A stretch of 64,000 nt of DNA from Streptomyces sp. SCSIO 75703 (GTDB lineage Bacteria; Actinomycetota; Actinomycetes; Streptomycetales; Streptomycetaceae), in contig NZ_CP144555.1 of the NCBI RefSeq assembly GCF_036607905.1, positions 5,518,001-5,582,000 on the forward strand, given 5' to 3'. A program made the position numbers and the translations under genes. Of the stretch, positions 33,546 through 42,451 are shown piece by piece (the first letter of the stretch is position 1; each line of letters opens with the position of its first letter). The notes beneath the pieces were generated by a model that saw only the letters and a list, made by a program, of their open reading frames with translations, was not told where the DNA came from and did not search any database.

Positions 33546-35057
33546 ATGACCGTACGGCGAGTAATGGGCATCGAGACGGAGTACGGCATCTCCGTTCCCG
33601 GTCACCCGAATGCCAATGCCATGCTCACCTCTTCCCAGATCGTCAACGCCTACGCGGCGGCGATGCACCGGGCCCGCCGGGCCCGCTGGGACTTCGAGGA
33701 GGAGAATCCGCTGCGGGACGCGCGGGGCTTCGACCTCGCCCGTGAGGCCGCCGACTCCAGCCAGCTCACGGACGAGGACATCGGCCTGGCCAACGTGATC
33801 CTCACCAACGGCGCGCGGCTCTACGTGGACCACGCCCACCCGGAGTACAGCGCTCCGGAGGTCACCAACCCGATGGACGCCGTGCTGTGGGACAAGGCCG
33901 GCGAACGGATCATGGCCGAGGCCGCCGAGCGGGCCGCGCAGCTCCCCGGCGCCCAGCCGATCCACCTGTACAAGAACAACACCGACAACAAGGGCGCCTC
34001 GTACGGCACGCACGAGAACTACCTGATGAAGCGGGAGACCGCCTTCTCCGACATCGTGCGCCACCTGACGCCCTTCTTCGTCTCCCGCCAGGTCTTCGCC
34101 GGGGCCGGCCGCGTGGGCATCGGCCAGGACGGGCAGGAACACGGCTTCCAGATCAGCCAGCGCGCGGACTACTTCGAGGTCGAGGTGGGGCTGGAGACCA
34201 CCCTGAAACGGCCCATCATCAACACGCGCGACGAACCGCACGCGGACGCGGAGAAGTACCGGCGACTGCATGTGATCATCGGCGACGCGAACCTGTCGGA
34301 GATCTCGACCTATCTGAAGCTGGGTACGACCGCTCTGGTGCTGTCGATGATCGAGGACGGTTTCATCGCCGTGGACCTCGCCGTCGACCAGCCCGTGCGT
34401 GCCCTGCACCAGGTCTCGCACGACGCCTCACTGAAACACCTCGTCACCCTGCGCAGCGGTCGCACGCTGACCGCCGTCCAGCTCCAGATGGAGTACTACG
34501 AGCTGGCGCGCAAGTACGTCGAGGAACGGTACGGCGCCGACGCCGACGACCAGACCAAGGACGTCCTCGGCCGGTGGGAGGACACCCTCAACCGGCTGGA
34601 GAACGACCCCATGAGCCTCGCCGGCGAACTGGACTGGGTCGCCAAGCGGGAGCTGATGGAGGGCTACCGGCGCCGGGACGACGTCGACTGGGACGCGGCC
34701 CGGCTCCACCTGGTCGACCTCCAGTACGCGGACGTACGCCCCGACAAGGGCCTCTACAACCGGCTGGTGGAGCGCGGGCGCATCAAGCGGCTGCTGGACG
34801 AGGCGGATGTCGAGCGGGCCCGCACCAAGCCGCCCGAGGACACCCGCGCCTACTTCCGCGGGCGCTGCCTGGAGCAGTACGCGGACGACGTGGCCGCGGC
34901 CTCCTGGGACTCGGTGATCTTCGATCTGCCGGACCGGGACTCGCTCCAGCGGGTGCCGACGATGGAGCCGCTGCGCGGCACGCGTCAGCACGTCAAGGAA
35001 CTGCTGGACCGCTGCCGCACCGCGGAGGACCTGGTCAGGGTCCTCTCCGGCGGCTGA
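33546..35057 (+). CDS. dop: Deamidase/depupylase of Pup
   Basis: The 503-residue enzyme converts the C-terminal Gln of Pup to Glu and also removes Pup from conjugates. It has the glutamine-synthetase-like fold shared with PafA: GIETEYGISVPGHP at 8-21, then LFLR-like region VILTNGARLYVDHAHPEYS, KNNTDNKGASYGTHENYL near 144 and the conserved RPIINTRDEPHADAEKYRRLHVI segment near 225. The loop around residues 40-75 is longer than in PafA, which marks Dop. AAGGAGG lies six bases upstream of ATG. It is needed here because Pup ends in Gln. Confidence 0.96.
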   Translation: MTVRRVMGIETEYGISVPGHPNANAMLTSSQIVNAYAAAMHRARRARWDFEEENPLRDARGFDLAREAADSSQLTDEDIGLANVILTNGARLYVDHAHPEYSAPEVTNPMDAVLWDKAGERIMAEAAERAAQLPGAQPIHLYKNNTDNKGASYGTHENYLMKRETAFSDIVRHLTPFFVSRQVFAGAGRVGIGQDGQEHGFQISQRADYFEVEVGLETTLKRPIINTRDEPHADAEKYRRLHVIIGDANLSEISTYLKLGTTALVLSMIEDGFIAVDLAVDQPVRALHQVSHDASLKHLVTLRSGRTLTAVQLQMEYYELARKYVEERYGADADDQTKDVLGRWEDTLNRLENDPMSLAGELDWVAKRELMEGYRRRDDVDWDAARLHLVDLQYADVRPDKGLYNRLVERGRIKRLLDEADVERARTKPPEDTRAYFRGRCLEQYADDVAAASWDSVIFDLPDRDSLQRVPTMEPLRGTRQHVKELLDRCRTAEDLVRVLSGG

Positions 35058-35088
35058 CCGGGCCCGGCGACCACACGGCGGAAGACGG

Positions 35089-35118
35089 CCGGATCCGGGT
35101 GCGGGCACCCGGATCCGG
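35089..35118 (+). terminator. Terminator hairpin after dop
   Basis: A perfect 14-bp inverted repeat (35089-35102 with 35105-35118) has a very short centre, so the real loop will use a few stem bases. Confidence 0.7.
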
Positions 35119-35179
35119 GAACCAACGAGGTGGGCCCCGCACGCGAGGATTTCGCGGGGCCGATGTCGGACCCGGCTTG

Positions 35180-35185
35180 TAGGGT
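35180..35185 (+). promoter_or_regulatory. -10 element (TAGGGT) of pup
   Basis: TAGGGT is 50 bases before the pup ATG. Confidence 0.5.
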
Positions 35186-35235
35186 CTGATCACAACCGAG
35201 CAACTGTGTCGGGCGAACCGAGCGGGGTGAGGGTG

Positions 35236-35454
35236 ATGGCGACCAAGGACACCGGCGGCGGGCAGCAGAAGGCCACGCGTTCCACCGAGGAGGTCGAGGA
35301 GCAGGCGCAGGACGCGCAGGCCGCCGAGGATCTCAAGGAGCGGCAGGAGAAGCTGAGCGACGACGTGGACTCCGTCCTGGACGAGATCGACGACGTCCTG
35401 GAGGAGAACGCGGAGGACTTCGTGCGGTCCTTCGTCCAAAAGGGTGGACAGTAG
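35236..35454 (+). CDS. pup: Prokaryotic ubiquitin-like protein Pup
   Basis: The 72-residue disordered tag protein begins MATKDTGGGQQKATR and ends KGGQ. The central acidic helix region (EEQAQDAQAAEDLKERQEKL onward) binds the coiled coils of ARC. The C-terminal Gln must be deamidated by Dop before PafA attaches the resulting Glu to substrate lysines. ATG 35236 is chosen over an upstream frame start at 35206 because Pup homologues begin here and GGGTGAGGG lies just before it. The gene stands between dop and prcB. Confidence 0.98.
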   Translation: MATKDTGGGQQKATRSTEEVEEQAQDAQAAEDLKERQEKLSDDVDSVLDEIDDVLEENAEDFVRSFVQKGGQ

Positions 35455-35625
35455 TCGCGGCCACCTTCGTTTCGAAGGTTCATGAGCCGGACGAGTGACG
35501 GATGAGCGGAGTGTGAGACGTCGCGTGCGGTGCGGGAGACCCGTGCCGCACGCGGCACTCGCCGGGGGGCCGTGGTGTTCCTTCCGGGTTCCCGCGCAGG
35601 AGGTGGATCACCGCCGCGACGCGGG

Positions 35626-35631
35626 TAGGGT
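35626..35631 (+). promoter_or_regulatory. -10-like TAGGGT upstream of prcB
   Basis: In the 276-bp gap between pup and prcB a TAGGGT lies 99 bases before the prcB GTG. No convincing gene lies in this gap. Confidence 0.4.
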
Positions 35632-35730
35632 CCGTGGCGTACCGTGCTCCAGTCACGACGCTGAGCTGGGGCAGTTCAAGGATCGGCCCGACCTGGGACG
35701 GCGGGCTGCCGCACATGTGGAAGGAATCGC

Positions 35731-36576
35731 GTGGAAGCCAACACTCGTAGCACCGGGCGTCTACCAGCTGCCTTCCTGACGCCTGGGTCCTCCTCCTTCA
35801 TGGACTTCCTCGGCGAGCACCAGCCGGAGCTGCTCCCGGGCAACCGTCAGCTCCCGCCGGTGCAGGGCGTGGTCGAGGCGCCGCACGGCACCACGATCGT
35901 GGCCGTGACGTTCCCCGGCGGCGTGGTGCTCGCCGGCGACCGTCGCGCCACCATGGGCAACGTCATCGCGCAGCGCGACATCGAGAAGGTCTTCCCGGCC
36001 GACGAGTACTCGGCCGTGGGCATCGCCGGCACCGCCGGGCTCGCCGTGGAGATGGTCAAGCTCTTCCAGCTCGAACTGGAGCACTTCGAGAAGGTCGAGG
36101 GCGCGCAGCTCTCCCTGGAGGGCAAGGCCAACCGGCTCTCCACCATGATCCGCTCCAACCTCGGCATGGCCATGCAGGGCCTCGCGGTGGTGCCGCTCTT
36201 CGCCGGGTACGACGTGGACCGCGGCAAGGGCCGCATCTTCTCCTACGACGTGACGGGCGGGCGCTCCGAGGAGTACCACTTCGCGGCCACGGGCTCGGGC
36301 TCCGTCTTCGCCCGCGGCGCGATGAAGAAGCTCTTCCACGGCGAACTCACCGAGGAGCAGGCCACGACCCTCGTGGTCCAGGCCCTCTACGACGCGGCCG
36401 ACGACGACTCCGCGACCGGTGGCCCCGACGTCGCCCGCCGGATCTACCCGATCATCACTGTGATCACCGAGGACGGCTTCCGACGGCTGACCGAGGACGA
36501 GTCCTCCGCGTTGTCCCGGTCGGTCCTGGAGCGCCGCCTGGAGCAGCCCGACGGGCCGCGGGCCGCGCTGCTGTGA
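35731..36576 (+). CDS. prcB: 20S proteasome beta subunit
   Basis: The 281-residue precursor is cut between Gly53 and Thr54 (VVEAPHG|TTIVAVTF), exposing the catalytic N-terminal threonine. The mature subunit has GVVLAGDRRATMGN near 69 (with the catalytic Asp) and Lys in RDIEKVFPADEY near 86. The long propeptide guides assembly, as in other actinobacteria. It starts at GTG after AAGGAA. prcA follows 61 bases later, so both subunits are made from one transcript; TAGGGT at 35626 is a possible promoter. Confidence 0.97.
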   Translation: MEANTRSTGRLPAAFLTPGSSSFMDFLGEHQPELLPGNRQLPPVQGVVEAPHGTTIVAVTFPGGVVLAGDRRATMGNVIAQRDIEKVFPADEYSAVGIAGTAGLAVEMVKLFQLELEHFEKVEGAQLSLEGKANRLSTMIRSNLGMAMQGLAVVPLFAGYDVDRGKGRIFSYDVTGGRSEEYHFAATGSGSVFARGAMKKLFHGELTEEQATTLVVQALYDAADDDSATGGPDVARRIYPIITVITEDGFRRLTEDESSALSRSVLERRLEQPDGPRAALL

Positions 36577-36637
36577 CCGGCGGCCCACGATGGTGACAGG
36601 TGGTCCAGTGACTTCGACAGAAAGGGACGGATAACCG

Positions 36638-37411
36638 GTGTCGACGCCGTTCTATGTCTCACCCCAGCAGGCCATGGCCGACCGCGCGGAGTACGCCCGC
36701 AAGGGCATCGCCCGCGGACGCAGCCTCGTGGTGCTGCAGTACGCCGACGGCATCGTCTTCGTCGGCGAGAACCCGTCCCGCGCGCTGCACAAGTTCAGCG
36801 AGATCTACGACCGGATCGGCTTCGCCGCCGCCGGCAAGTACAACGAGTACGAGAACCTGCGCATCGGCGGCGTCCGCTACGCCGACCTGCGCGGCTACAC
36901 CTACGACCGGGACGACGTCACCGCCCGCGGACTGGCCAACGTCTACGCGCAGACCCTCGGCACGATCTTCTCCAGCTCCGCGGAGAAGCCGTACGAGGTC
37001 GAACTGGTCGTCGCCGAGGTCGGCGAGCGGCCCGAGGGCGACCAGATCTACCGGCTGCCGCACGACGGCTCCATCGTGGACGAGCACGGGTCCGTCGCCG
37101 TCGGCGGCAACGCGGAGCAGATCAGCAGCTACCTGGACCAGCGCCACCGGGACGGCATGACCCTCGCGGAGGCCCTCCGGCTGGCCGTGCAGGCGCTGTC
37201 GCGGGACACCAACGGCAGCGAGCGGGAGATCCCCGCGGAGCGGCTGGAGGTGGCGGTGCTGGACCGGACCCGGCCGCAGATGCGGAAGTTCAAGCGGATC
37301 GTGGGCGGGCAGCTCGTGCGGCTGCTGGAGGCGGGGGCGGGCTCCTCCGCCGAAGCCGAAGGCGACGCCGGCTCCGCTGCCGGGACCGAGGGCGACACGG
37401 CCGAGGAGTAG
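36638..37411 (+). CDS. prcA: 20S proteasome alpha subunit
   Basis: The 257-residue alpha-ring subunit has the N-terminal proteasome alpha signature MSTPFYVSPQQAMADRAEYA followed by the fold core RSLVVLQYADGIVFVGENPS near 28. Seven copies form the gated end ring to which ARC docks. It lacks a catalytic Thr, as expected. The last 30 residues are Glu/Ala/Gly-rich and probably disordered. The GTG start follows AAAGGGA. It is convergent with the lacI-type gene 57 bases downstream. Confidence 0.97.
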   Translation: MSTPFYVSPQQAMADRAEYARKGIARGRSLVVLQYADGIVFVGENPSRALHKFSEIYDRIGFAAAGKYNEYENLRIGGVRYADLRGYTYDRDDVTARGLANVYAQTLGTIFSSSAEKPYEVELVVAEVGERPEGDQIYRLPHDGSIVDEHGSVAVGGNAEQISSYLDQRHRDGMTLAEALRLAVQALSRDTNGSEREIPAERLEVAVLDRTRPQMRKFKRIVGGQLVRLLEAGAGSSAEAEGDAGSAAGTEGDTAEE

Positions 37412-37468
37412 CCCCCTGGCGGTGTCCGCGGCCCCCGCCGGCATCCTCGTCCGGCGCCCCGGCGGGGA

Positions 37469-38521
37469 CTACGGAGGCGGGGCCGTGGAGGCCCGGGGGA
37501 CGAGGGTGACGGGGATGTCGCCCTCCTGCGGGGCGACGCCCTCCAGCACGGCCAGGAGGGCGCGCATGCCGCGCTCGCCGAAGAGCTCGGCGTCCAGGCG
37601 GACCGTGGTCAGCTCCGGGTCGATGGCCGTCGCCAGGCCCAGGTCGTCCAGGCCCGTGACCGAGAGGTCGTCCGGGATGCGCAGGCCCGCGCGCCGGGCC
37701 GCCTTGTAGGCGCCGGCCGCCAGCTTGTCGTCGTCGCAGACCAGGGCCGTGGCACGGAACCCCGTCGCGCGCAGGGCCGCCTCGGTGGCGGCCTGGGCGC
37801 CCTCGATGGAGATGGGGGCCCGGACCGTGCGCAGCACCGCGTCCGGCACGGCCGCCAGGCGGGCGGCCAGGGCGTCGGCGCGGACCTCGAAGGTCCAGGA
37901 CGGGACGTCCGCCGCCAGGTGCAGGAAACGCCGGTGCCCGAGGTCGAGCAGGTGGTCCGCGACCTGGCGGATGCCGTCCGCGATGTCCAGGTTGACCGTC
38001 GCCGCGCCGAGGCTGCCCTCGGGGTCGCTGTCCAGCATCACCAGCGGCAACTGGTCGCCGCGGATCGCGCTGAGCGCGTCGGCGGCCATCGAGGAGGCGA
38101 TGACGCCGTCCAGGGCGGCCTGCGCCGAGGCGAAGGGGTCCTTGGCCGGGCCGACGCCCTCCGGGGACGGGTAGAGGACCACGCCGAAGCCGTGCTCCGC
38201 GGCGACCCGCGCGGCGCCCGTGTAGACGCCCGCGAAGAACTCCGTGGTCAGCGCCGGCACGACCAGGAGCACCGTACGGGTGCGGCCCAGGCGCAGATTG
38301 CGGGCGGCCAGGTTGGGGCGGTAGCCCAGCTCCCGCGCCGCCTCCCGGACCCGCCGCGCGGTCGGCTCCGAGACCCGCCCGCGCCACTTGTCGCCGAGCA
38401 CCAGGGAGACCGCGGCCTGGGAGACGCCGGCGACCCGGGCGACGTCCCGGCTCGTGGGACGGGTGCTGCTGCGTGCCACCGCTCGCCTGCGCTTTCGTCT
38501 GGACTCGTGAACAGCCGACAT
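37469..38521 (-). CDS. LacI-family transcriptional regulator
   Basis: The 350-residue protein has a LacI helix-turn-helix (TSRDVARVAGVSQAAVSLVL near 23-42) with the hinge NLAARNLRLGRT, then a periplasmic-binding-type effector domain (VLLVVPALTTEFFAGVYTGA, LDSDPEGSLGAATVN, GLDDLGLATAIDPELTTV). It is divergent from an MFS exporter gene, which it probably controls; two TACGTA boxes 21 bases apart lie between them. The pair interrupts the proteasome gene order between prcA and pafA. The ligand cannot be told. Confidence 0.93.
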   Translation of the reverse strand: MSAVHESRRKRRRAVARSSTRPTSRDVARVAGVSQAAVSLVLGDKWRGRVSEPTARRVREAARELGYRPNLAARNLRLGRTRTVLLVVPALTTEFFAGVYTGAARVAAEHGFGVVLYPSPEGVGPAKDPFASAQAALDGVIASSMAADALSAIRGDQLPLVMLDSDPEGSLGAATVNLDIADGIRQVADHLLDLGHRRFLHLAADVPSWTFEVRADALAARLAAVPDAVLRTVRAPISIEGAQAATEAALRATGFRATALVCDDDKLAAGAYKAARRAGLRIPDDLSVTGLDDLGLATAIDPELTTVRLDAELFGERGMRALLAVLEGVAPQEGDIPVTLVPRASTAPPP

Positions 38522-38523
38522 GG

Positions 38524-38550
38524 TACGTATGGCGCTCGTCGTTATACGTA
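38524..38550. promoter_or_regulatory. Two TACGTA boxes between lacI-type and MFS genes
   Basis: TACGTA occurs at 38524-38529 and 38545-38550, centre-to-centre 21 bases (two helical turns), in the 63-bp divergent intergenic region. This is a plausible operator for the LacI-type regulator. Confidence 0.45.
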
Positions 38551-38584
38551 AAACCTCTCATGGTTCCCGAGAAGGGGGTGGGGC

Positions 38585-39844
38585 GTGGCCGCCGGGTATC
38601 TGGAGATCCTCAGGGCGCGGCATGCCGTCCGGCTGCTCGTCGGCACGCTGGTGGGGCGGCTGCCCAACGCCACCGCGGCGATCGCCGTCGTGCTGTTCGT
38701 CCGGGCCGAGGGCGGCTCCTACAGCCTCGCCGGCGCGCTCGCGGCCGTCTACGGCGTCGCCAACGCCGTCGGCCAGCCGCTGCTGGGCCGCCTGGTGGAC
38801 CTGCGCGGGCAGCCCCGGGTGCAGTTGCCCGCCGCCGTGCTGTCGGCGCTCGCCATGGCCGTCTTCGCCTTCGCCGGGACCGATCCGGCGCCGGTCGCCT
38901 ACGCGGCCGTGGCCGCCGCCGGCCTCTTCACCCCGCCGCTGGAGGGCGGGCTGCGGGCGCTGTGGCCCAGCGTGCTGCCCAAGGAGGACCAGGTGCACGC
39001 GGCGTACGCGATGGACGCCGTGGCCCAGGAGGTCATGTTCACCCTCGGCCCGCTGCTCGTGACGGTCTGCGTGTCGCTCTGGTCGCCCCAGGCGGCCCTG
39101 CTGATCCTCAACGGGCTGGGGGTGCTCGGTGCCCTGTCCGTGGTCGTCTCGCCGCCCTCGCGCGCGTGGCGCTCGGCCCCGCGCGAGGCGCACTGGCTGG
39201 GCGCCCTGCGCTCCCGGGGCCTGCTGGCGCTGCTCGGCGCCTTCCTGTTCATCGGCATGGCGCTCGGTTCGATCACCGTCGCCTCGGTGCCGTACGCGGA
39301 CGACCACGGCGGCGACGCGGTCTACGGCTGGATGATGGCCGGCCTCGGACTGGGCGCGCTGGTGGGCGGGGCCGTCTACGGGGCCCGGCAGTGGGCCGGT
39401 GAGCCGTCCCGGCGACTGCGGCTGCTGGTCGCCCTGCTGGCGGTGTGTTACCTCCCGCTGACCCTGATGCCCGGCGCCGTGCCGATGGTGCTGCTCACCG
39501 TGGTCGCCGGCGTCTTCCTCGCGCCGAGCATCGCCTGCGCGTTCGTCCTCGTCGACCTGCACGCGCCGCGCGGCACGGTGACGGAGGCGTTCTCCTGGCT
39601 CGTGACGACGTTCACCGTCGGCGCGTCGGTCGGAACGGGCCTCGCGGGACCGGTCGTCGAGGCGGGCGGGGCGCTGTGGGGCTTCGCCGTGCCCGGCGCG
39701 GCCGGAGCCGTGTCGCTGCTCGTCCTGGTGTGCACCGGACGGGTCCTCGCAGTTCCCGCCGGGAGAGGGTTTGTCGCCGCTTCCTCGGAAAATGATCCGA
39801 ACCGTGCCCTCGAACCCCGTTTCAGTTCGGGTGATCGGGCGTAA
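38585..39844 (+). CDS. MFS transporter
   Basis: The 419-residue protein is predicted to have 11-12 membrane segments, with the MFS loop motif GQPLLGRLVDLRGQPRVQ near 61-78. The fold looks like the drug or sugar efflux type. Substrate is unknown. GTG 38585 follows GAAGGGGG. It ends 9 bases before pafA, so pafA may be partly transcribed from this promoter. The divergent LacI-type gene is its likely regulator. Confidence 0.9.
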   Translation: MAAGYLEILRARHAVRLLVGTLVGRLPNATAAIAVVLFVRAEGGSYSLAGALAAVYGVANAVGQPLLGRLVDLRGQPRVQLPAAVLSALAMAVFAFAGTDPAPVAYAAVAAAGLFTPPLEGGLRALWPSVLPKEDQVHAAYAMDAVAQEVMFTLGPLLVTVCVSLWSPQAALLILNGLGVLGALSVVVSPPSRAWRSAPREAHWLGALRSRGLLALLGAFLFIGMALGSITVASVPYADDHGGDAVYGWMMAGLGLGALVGGAVYGARQWAGEPSRRLRLLVALLAVCYLPLTLMPGAVPMVLLTVVAGVFLAPSIACAFVLVDLHAPRGTVTEAFSWLVTTFTVGASVGTGLAGPVVEAGGALWGFAVPGAAGAVSLLVLVCTGRVLAVPAGRGFVAASSENDPNRALEPRFSSGDRA

Positions 39845-39853
39845 TGTTCAGTC

Positions 39854-41215
39854 ATGGACCGCCGCATTTTCGGGCTGGAGAACGAGTACGGCGTCACGTG
39901 CACGTTCAGGGGACAGCGCCGCCTGTCGCCTGACGAGGTGGCGCGGTACCTTTTCCGCCGTGTTGTGTCATGGGGCCGCAGCAGCAACGTCTTTCTGCGC
40001 AACGGCGCCCGCCTCTATCTCGACGTGGGGTCACATCCGGAATACGCCACACCCGAATGTGACGACGTGATCGAACTGATCACGCACGACAAGGCGGGCG
40101 AGCGCATCCTCGAAGGACTTCAGGTGGACGCCGAACGACGCCTGCACGAGGAGGGAATCGCGGGCGACGTCTACCTCTTCAAGAACAACACCGATTCCGC
40201 GGGAAACTCCTACGGGTGCCACGAGAACTATCTGGTGGCCCGGCACGGGGAGTTCTCGCGGCTCGCGGACATCCTCATTCCGTTCCTGGTGACCAGGCAG
40301 CTCCTCTGCGGTGCAGGAAAGGTGCTGCAGACGCCGCGCGGTGCGGTGTACTGCGTCAGCCAGCGGGCCGAGCACATCTGGGAGGGCGTCTCCTCGGCGA
40401 CCACCCGGTCCCGGCCGATCATCAACACCCGCGACGAGCCGCACGCCGACGCCGAGCGCTACCGCCGGCTGCACGTCATCGTGGGTGACTCCAACATGTC
40501 CGAGACGACCATGCTGCTCAAGGTCGGCGCCGCCGACCTGGTGCTGCGCATGATCGAGGCGGGCACGGTGATGCGTGACCTCACCCTGGAGAACCCGATC
40601 CGGGCGATCCGCGAGGTCAGCCACGACATCACGGGCCGCCGCAAGGTGCGGCTGGCCAGCGGACGCGAGGCGTCGGCACTGGAGGTGCAGCGGGAGTACT
40701 ACGAGAAGGCCGTCGACTTCTGCGAGCGGCGCGGCATCCGGACCGGCACCGTCGAACGGGTGCTGGAGCTGTGGGGCCGCACGCTGGACTCGATCGAGTC
40801 CGAGGACCTCGACCGCATCGGCACCGAGATCGACTGGGTCATGAAGTACAAGCTCATCGAGCGGTACCGGGCCAAGCACAACATGACCATGTCGCATCCG
40901 CGGGTCGCGCAGATAGACCTCGCCTACCACGACATCCACCGCCAGCGGGGCCTGTACTACCTGCTGGAGAAGAAGGGCCAGGCGGCCCGGATCGCCAACG
41001 ACGTCAAGATCTTCGAGGGCAAGTCCGTCCCGCCGCAGACCACCCGGGCCAGGCTGCGCGGCGACTTCATCCGCCGGGCCCAGGAGCAGCGCCGGGACTT
41101 CACCGTCGACTGGGTCCACCTCAAGCTGAACGACCAGGCGCAGCGCACCGTGCTGTGCAAGGACCCGTTCCGCTCGGTGGACGACCGGGTGGAGAAGCTC
41201 ATCGCCGGTATGTGA
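39854..41215 (+). CDS. pafA: Pup-protein ligase PafA
   Basis: The 453-residue ligase uses ATP to join the C-terminal Glu of Pup to lysines on target proteins. It shares the glutamine-synthetase-like fold with Dop: MDRRIFGLENEYGVTCTF, RNGARLYLDVGSHPEYATPE near 50, KNNTDSAGNSYGCHENYL near 111 and RPIINTRDEPHADAERYRR near 187. It lacks the Dop-specific loop. It is placed 9 bases after the MFS gene rather than next to prcA. An 18-bp perfect hairpin follows the stop. Confidence 0.97.
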   Translation: MDRRIFGLENEYGVTCTFRGQRRLSPDEVARYLFRRVVSWGRSSNVFLRNGARLYLDVGSHPEYATPECDDVIELITHDKAGERILEGLQVDAERRLHEEGIAGDVYLFKNNTDSAGNSYGCHENYLVARHGEFSRLADILIPFLVTRQLLCGAGKVLQTPRGAVYCVSQRAEHIWEGVSSATTRSRPIINTRDEPHADAERYRRLHVIVGDSNMSETTMLLKVGAADLVLRMIEAGTVMRDLTLENPIRAIREVSHDITGRRKVRLASGREASALEVQREYYEKAVDFCERRGIRTGTVERVLELWGRTLDSIESEDLDRIGTEIDWVMKYKLIERYRAKHNMTMSHPRVAQIDLAYHDIHRQRGLYYLLEKKGQAARIANDVKIFEGKSVPPQTTRARLRGDFIRRAQEQRRDFTVDWVHLKLNDQAQRTVLCKDPFRSVDDRVEKLIAGM

Positions 41216-41235
41216 ACCGGCCCACGGCCGACCGG

Positions 41236-41276
41236 ACGCCCGGTGCCCGCGGAGTCCTTCCGCGGGCACCGGGCGT
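41236..41276 (+). terminator. Terminator hairpin after pafA
   Basis: A perfect 18-bp stem (41236-41253 with 41259-41276) has loop GTCCT. Confidence 0.85.
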
Positions 41277-41416
41277 CTCCCGTCCTGGTCACGGCGGTGG
41301 GACGCGGGAGGATGCCGGCGGGGGCGGTGCCCTGTCGCGCACCGCGCCCGTGCGGGGCCCGGCCACGTCGTAGAGTGGCGGACACCGACCCCCACCCCCG
41401 ATCCCCAGTTGGACTG

Positions 41417-42394
41417 ATGAACCACACGATGAAACGACGCGCCGCCGCGCTGCTGGCCGCACCCGCCCTGCTGTTCGCCGCCGCCTGCGGTTCCTCCGGC
41501 GACGACGCGGGCTCGGCGAACGGCGTCGCCCAGGTCGAGGGGAAGACGGGGGAGAAGCCCGGCATCTCCGTGCCCAAGGACACCGAGCCGTCCAAGGAGA
41601 CCGTCGTCAAGACGCTCTCGGAGGGCACCGGGGACGCCATCGCGGACTCCGACTACGTCCGGCTGGACTGGACCGTCGAGAAGTGGGGCGACGGCCAGGA
41701 GCTGGGCGGCACCTGGGCCGTGGCCCAGCAGGACGCCAAGACGCCCCGGCGGCAGTCCGTCGAGCAGGTCGGCAAGCCGAGCCAGCAGCTCCCCGACAAG
41801 GTCCTCGAAGCGGTGAAGGGCAAGAAGCCCGGCAGCCGCCTCCTCGTGCAGGGCACCGCCGGCGACCTCATCGGCGAGAACCTGAACACCGCCTCCGGCA
41901 TCGGCGAGAAGGACGTGCTCGTCTGGGTGATCGACCCGGTCGGCGCCGGCTCCGTGGACGCCAAGGCCGAGGCCGAGGGCGACCAGGCCGCCACCGGCCA
42001 GGGCATGCCCGGGGTGAAGGCGGTGTCGCAGAAGGCGGCGGAGATCACCATCCCCAAGGGCGCCAAGGCGCCCAAGGACCTCCAGGAGCAGGTCCTCGTC
42101 AAGGGCGGCGGCCCGAAGGTCGAGGCCGGCCAGGGCCTCATCGCCCAGTACACCGGCGTGAAGTGGGAGGACGGCGAGAAGTTCGACTCCTCCTGGGACC
42201 ACGGCGGCGCCACCGCCTTCCAGATCGGCACCGGTTCCGTCGTGGCGGGCTGGGACCAGGGCCTGGTCGGCAAGAACGTCGGCGACCGCGTGCTGCTGGT
42301 GATCCCGCCCTCCCTCGGCTACGGCGCCAGCCCCGACAGCGAGCTGGCCAAGAACACGCTGGTCTTCGTCGTGGACATCCTGGGCACCGCCTGA
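41417..42394 (+). CDS. FKBP-type peptidyl-prolyl isomerase, lipoprotein with tandem FKBP domains
   Basis: The 325-residue protein has a lipoprotein signal peptide (basic start, hydrophobic core, FAAA-C with lipidated Cys24), so it acts on the outer face of the membrane. A C-terminal canonical FKBP domain covers about 225-325 (GLIAQYTGVKWEDGEKFDSS, GWDQGLVGKNVGDRVLLVIP, YGASPDSELAKNTLVFVVDI). The preceding 60-200 region has the same framework but lacks key residues and looks like a degenerate FKBP domain. ATG 41417 or 41429 may be the start. It may fold secreted proteins. Confidence 0.9.
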   Translation: MNHTMKRRAAALLAAPALLFAAACGSSGDDAGSANGVAQVEGKTGEKPGISVPKDTEPSKETVVKTLSEGTGDAIADSDYVRLDWTVEKWGDGQELGGTWAVAQQDAKTPRRQSVEQVGKPSQQLPDKVLEAVKGKKPGSRLLVQGTAGDLIGENLNTASGIGEKDVLVWVIDPVGAGSVDAKAEAEGDQAATGQGMPGVKAVSQKAAEITIPKGAKAPKDLQEQVLVKGGGPKVEAGQGLIAQYTGVKWEDGEKFDSSWDHGGATAFQIGTGSVVAGWDQGLVGKNVGDRVLLVIPPSLGYGASPDSELAKNTLVFVVDILGTA

Positions 42395-42451
42395 CCCGGA
42401 CGTCTGTGAAACTGTTGCCGACGCAAGATCACGCAACGAGGAGCAACGAGC

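Noticed and set aside
35495..35779. Open frame between pup and prcB (about 94 codons)
   Set aside because: It has no ribosome-binding site, atypical composition and no family resemblance, and it overlaps the prcB start and promoter.
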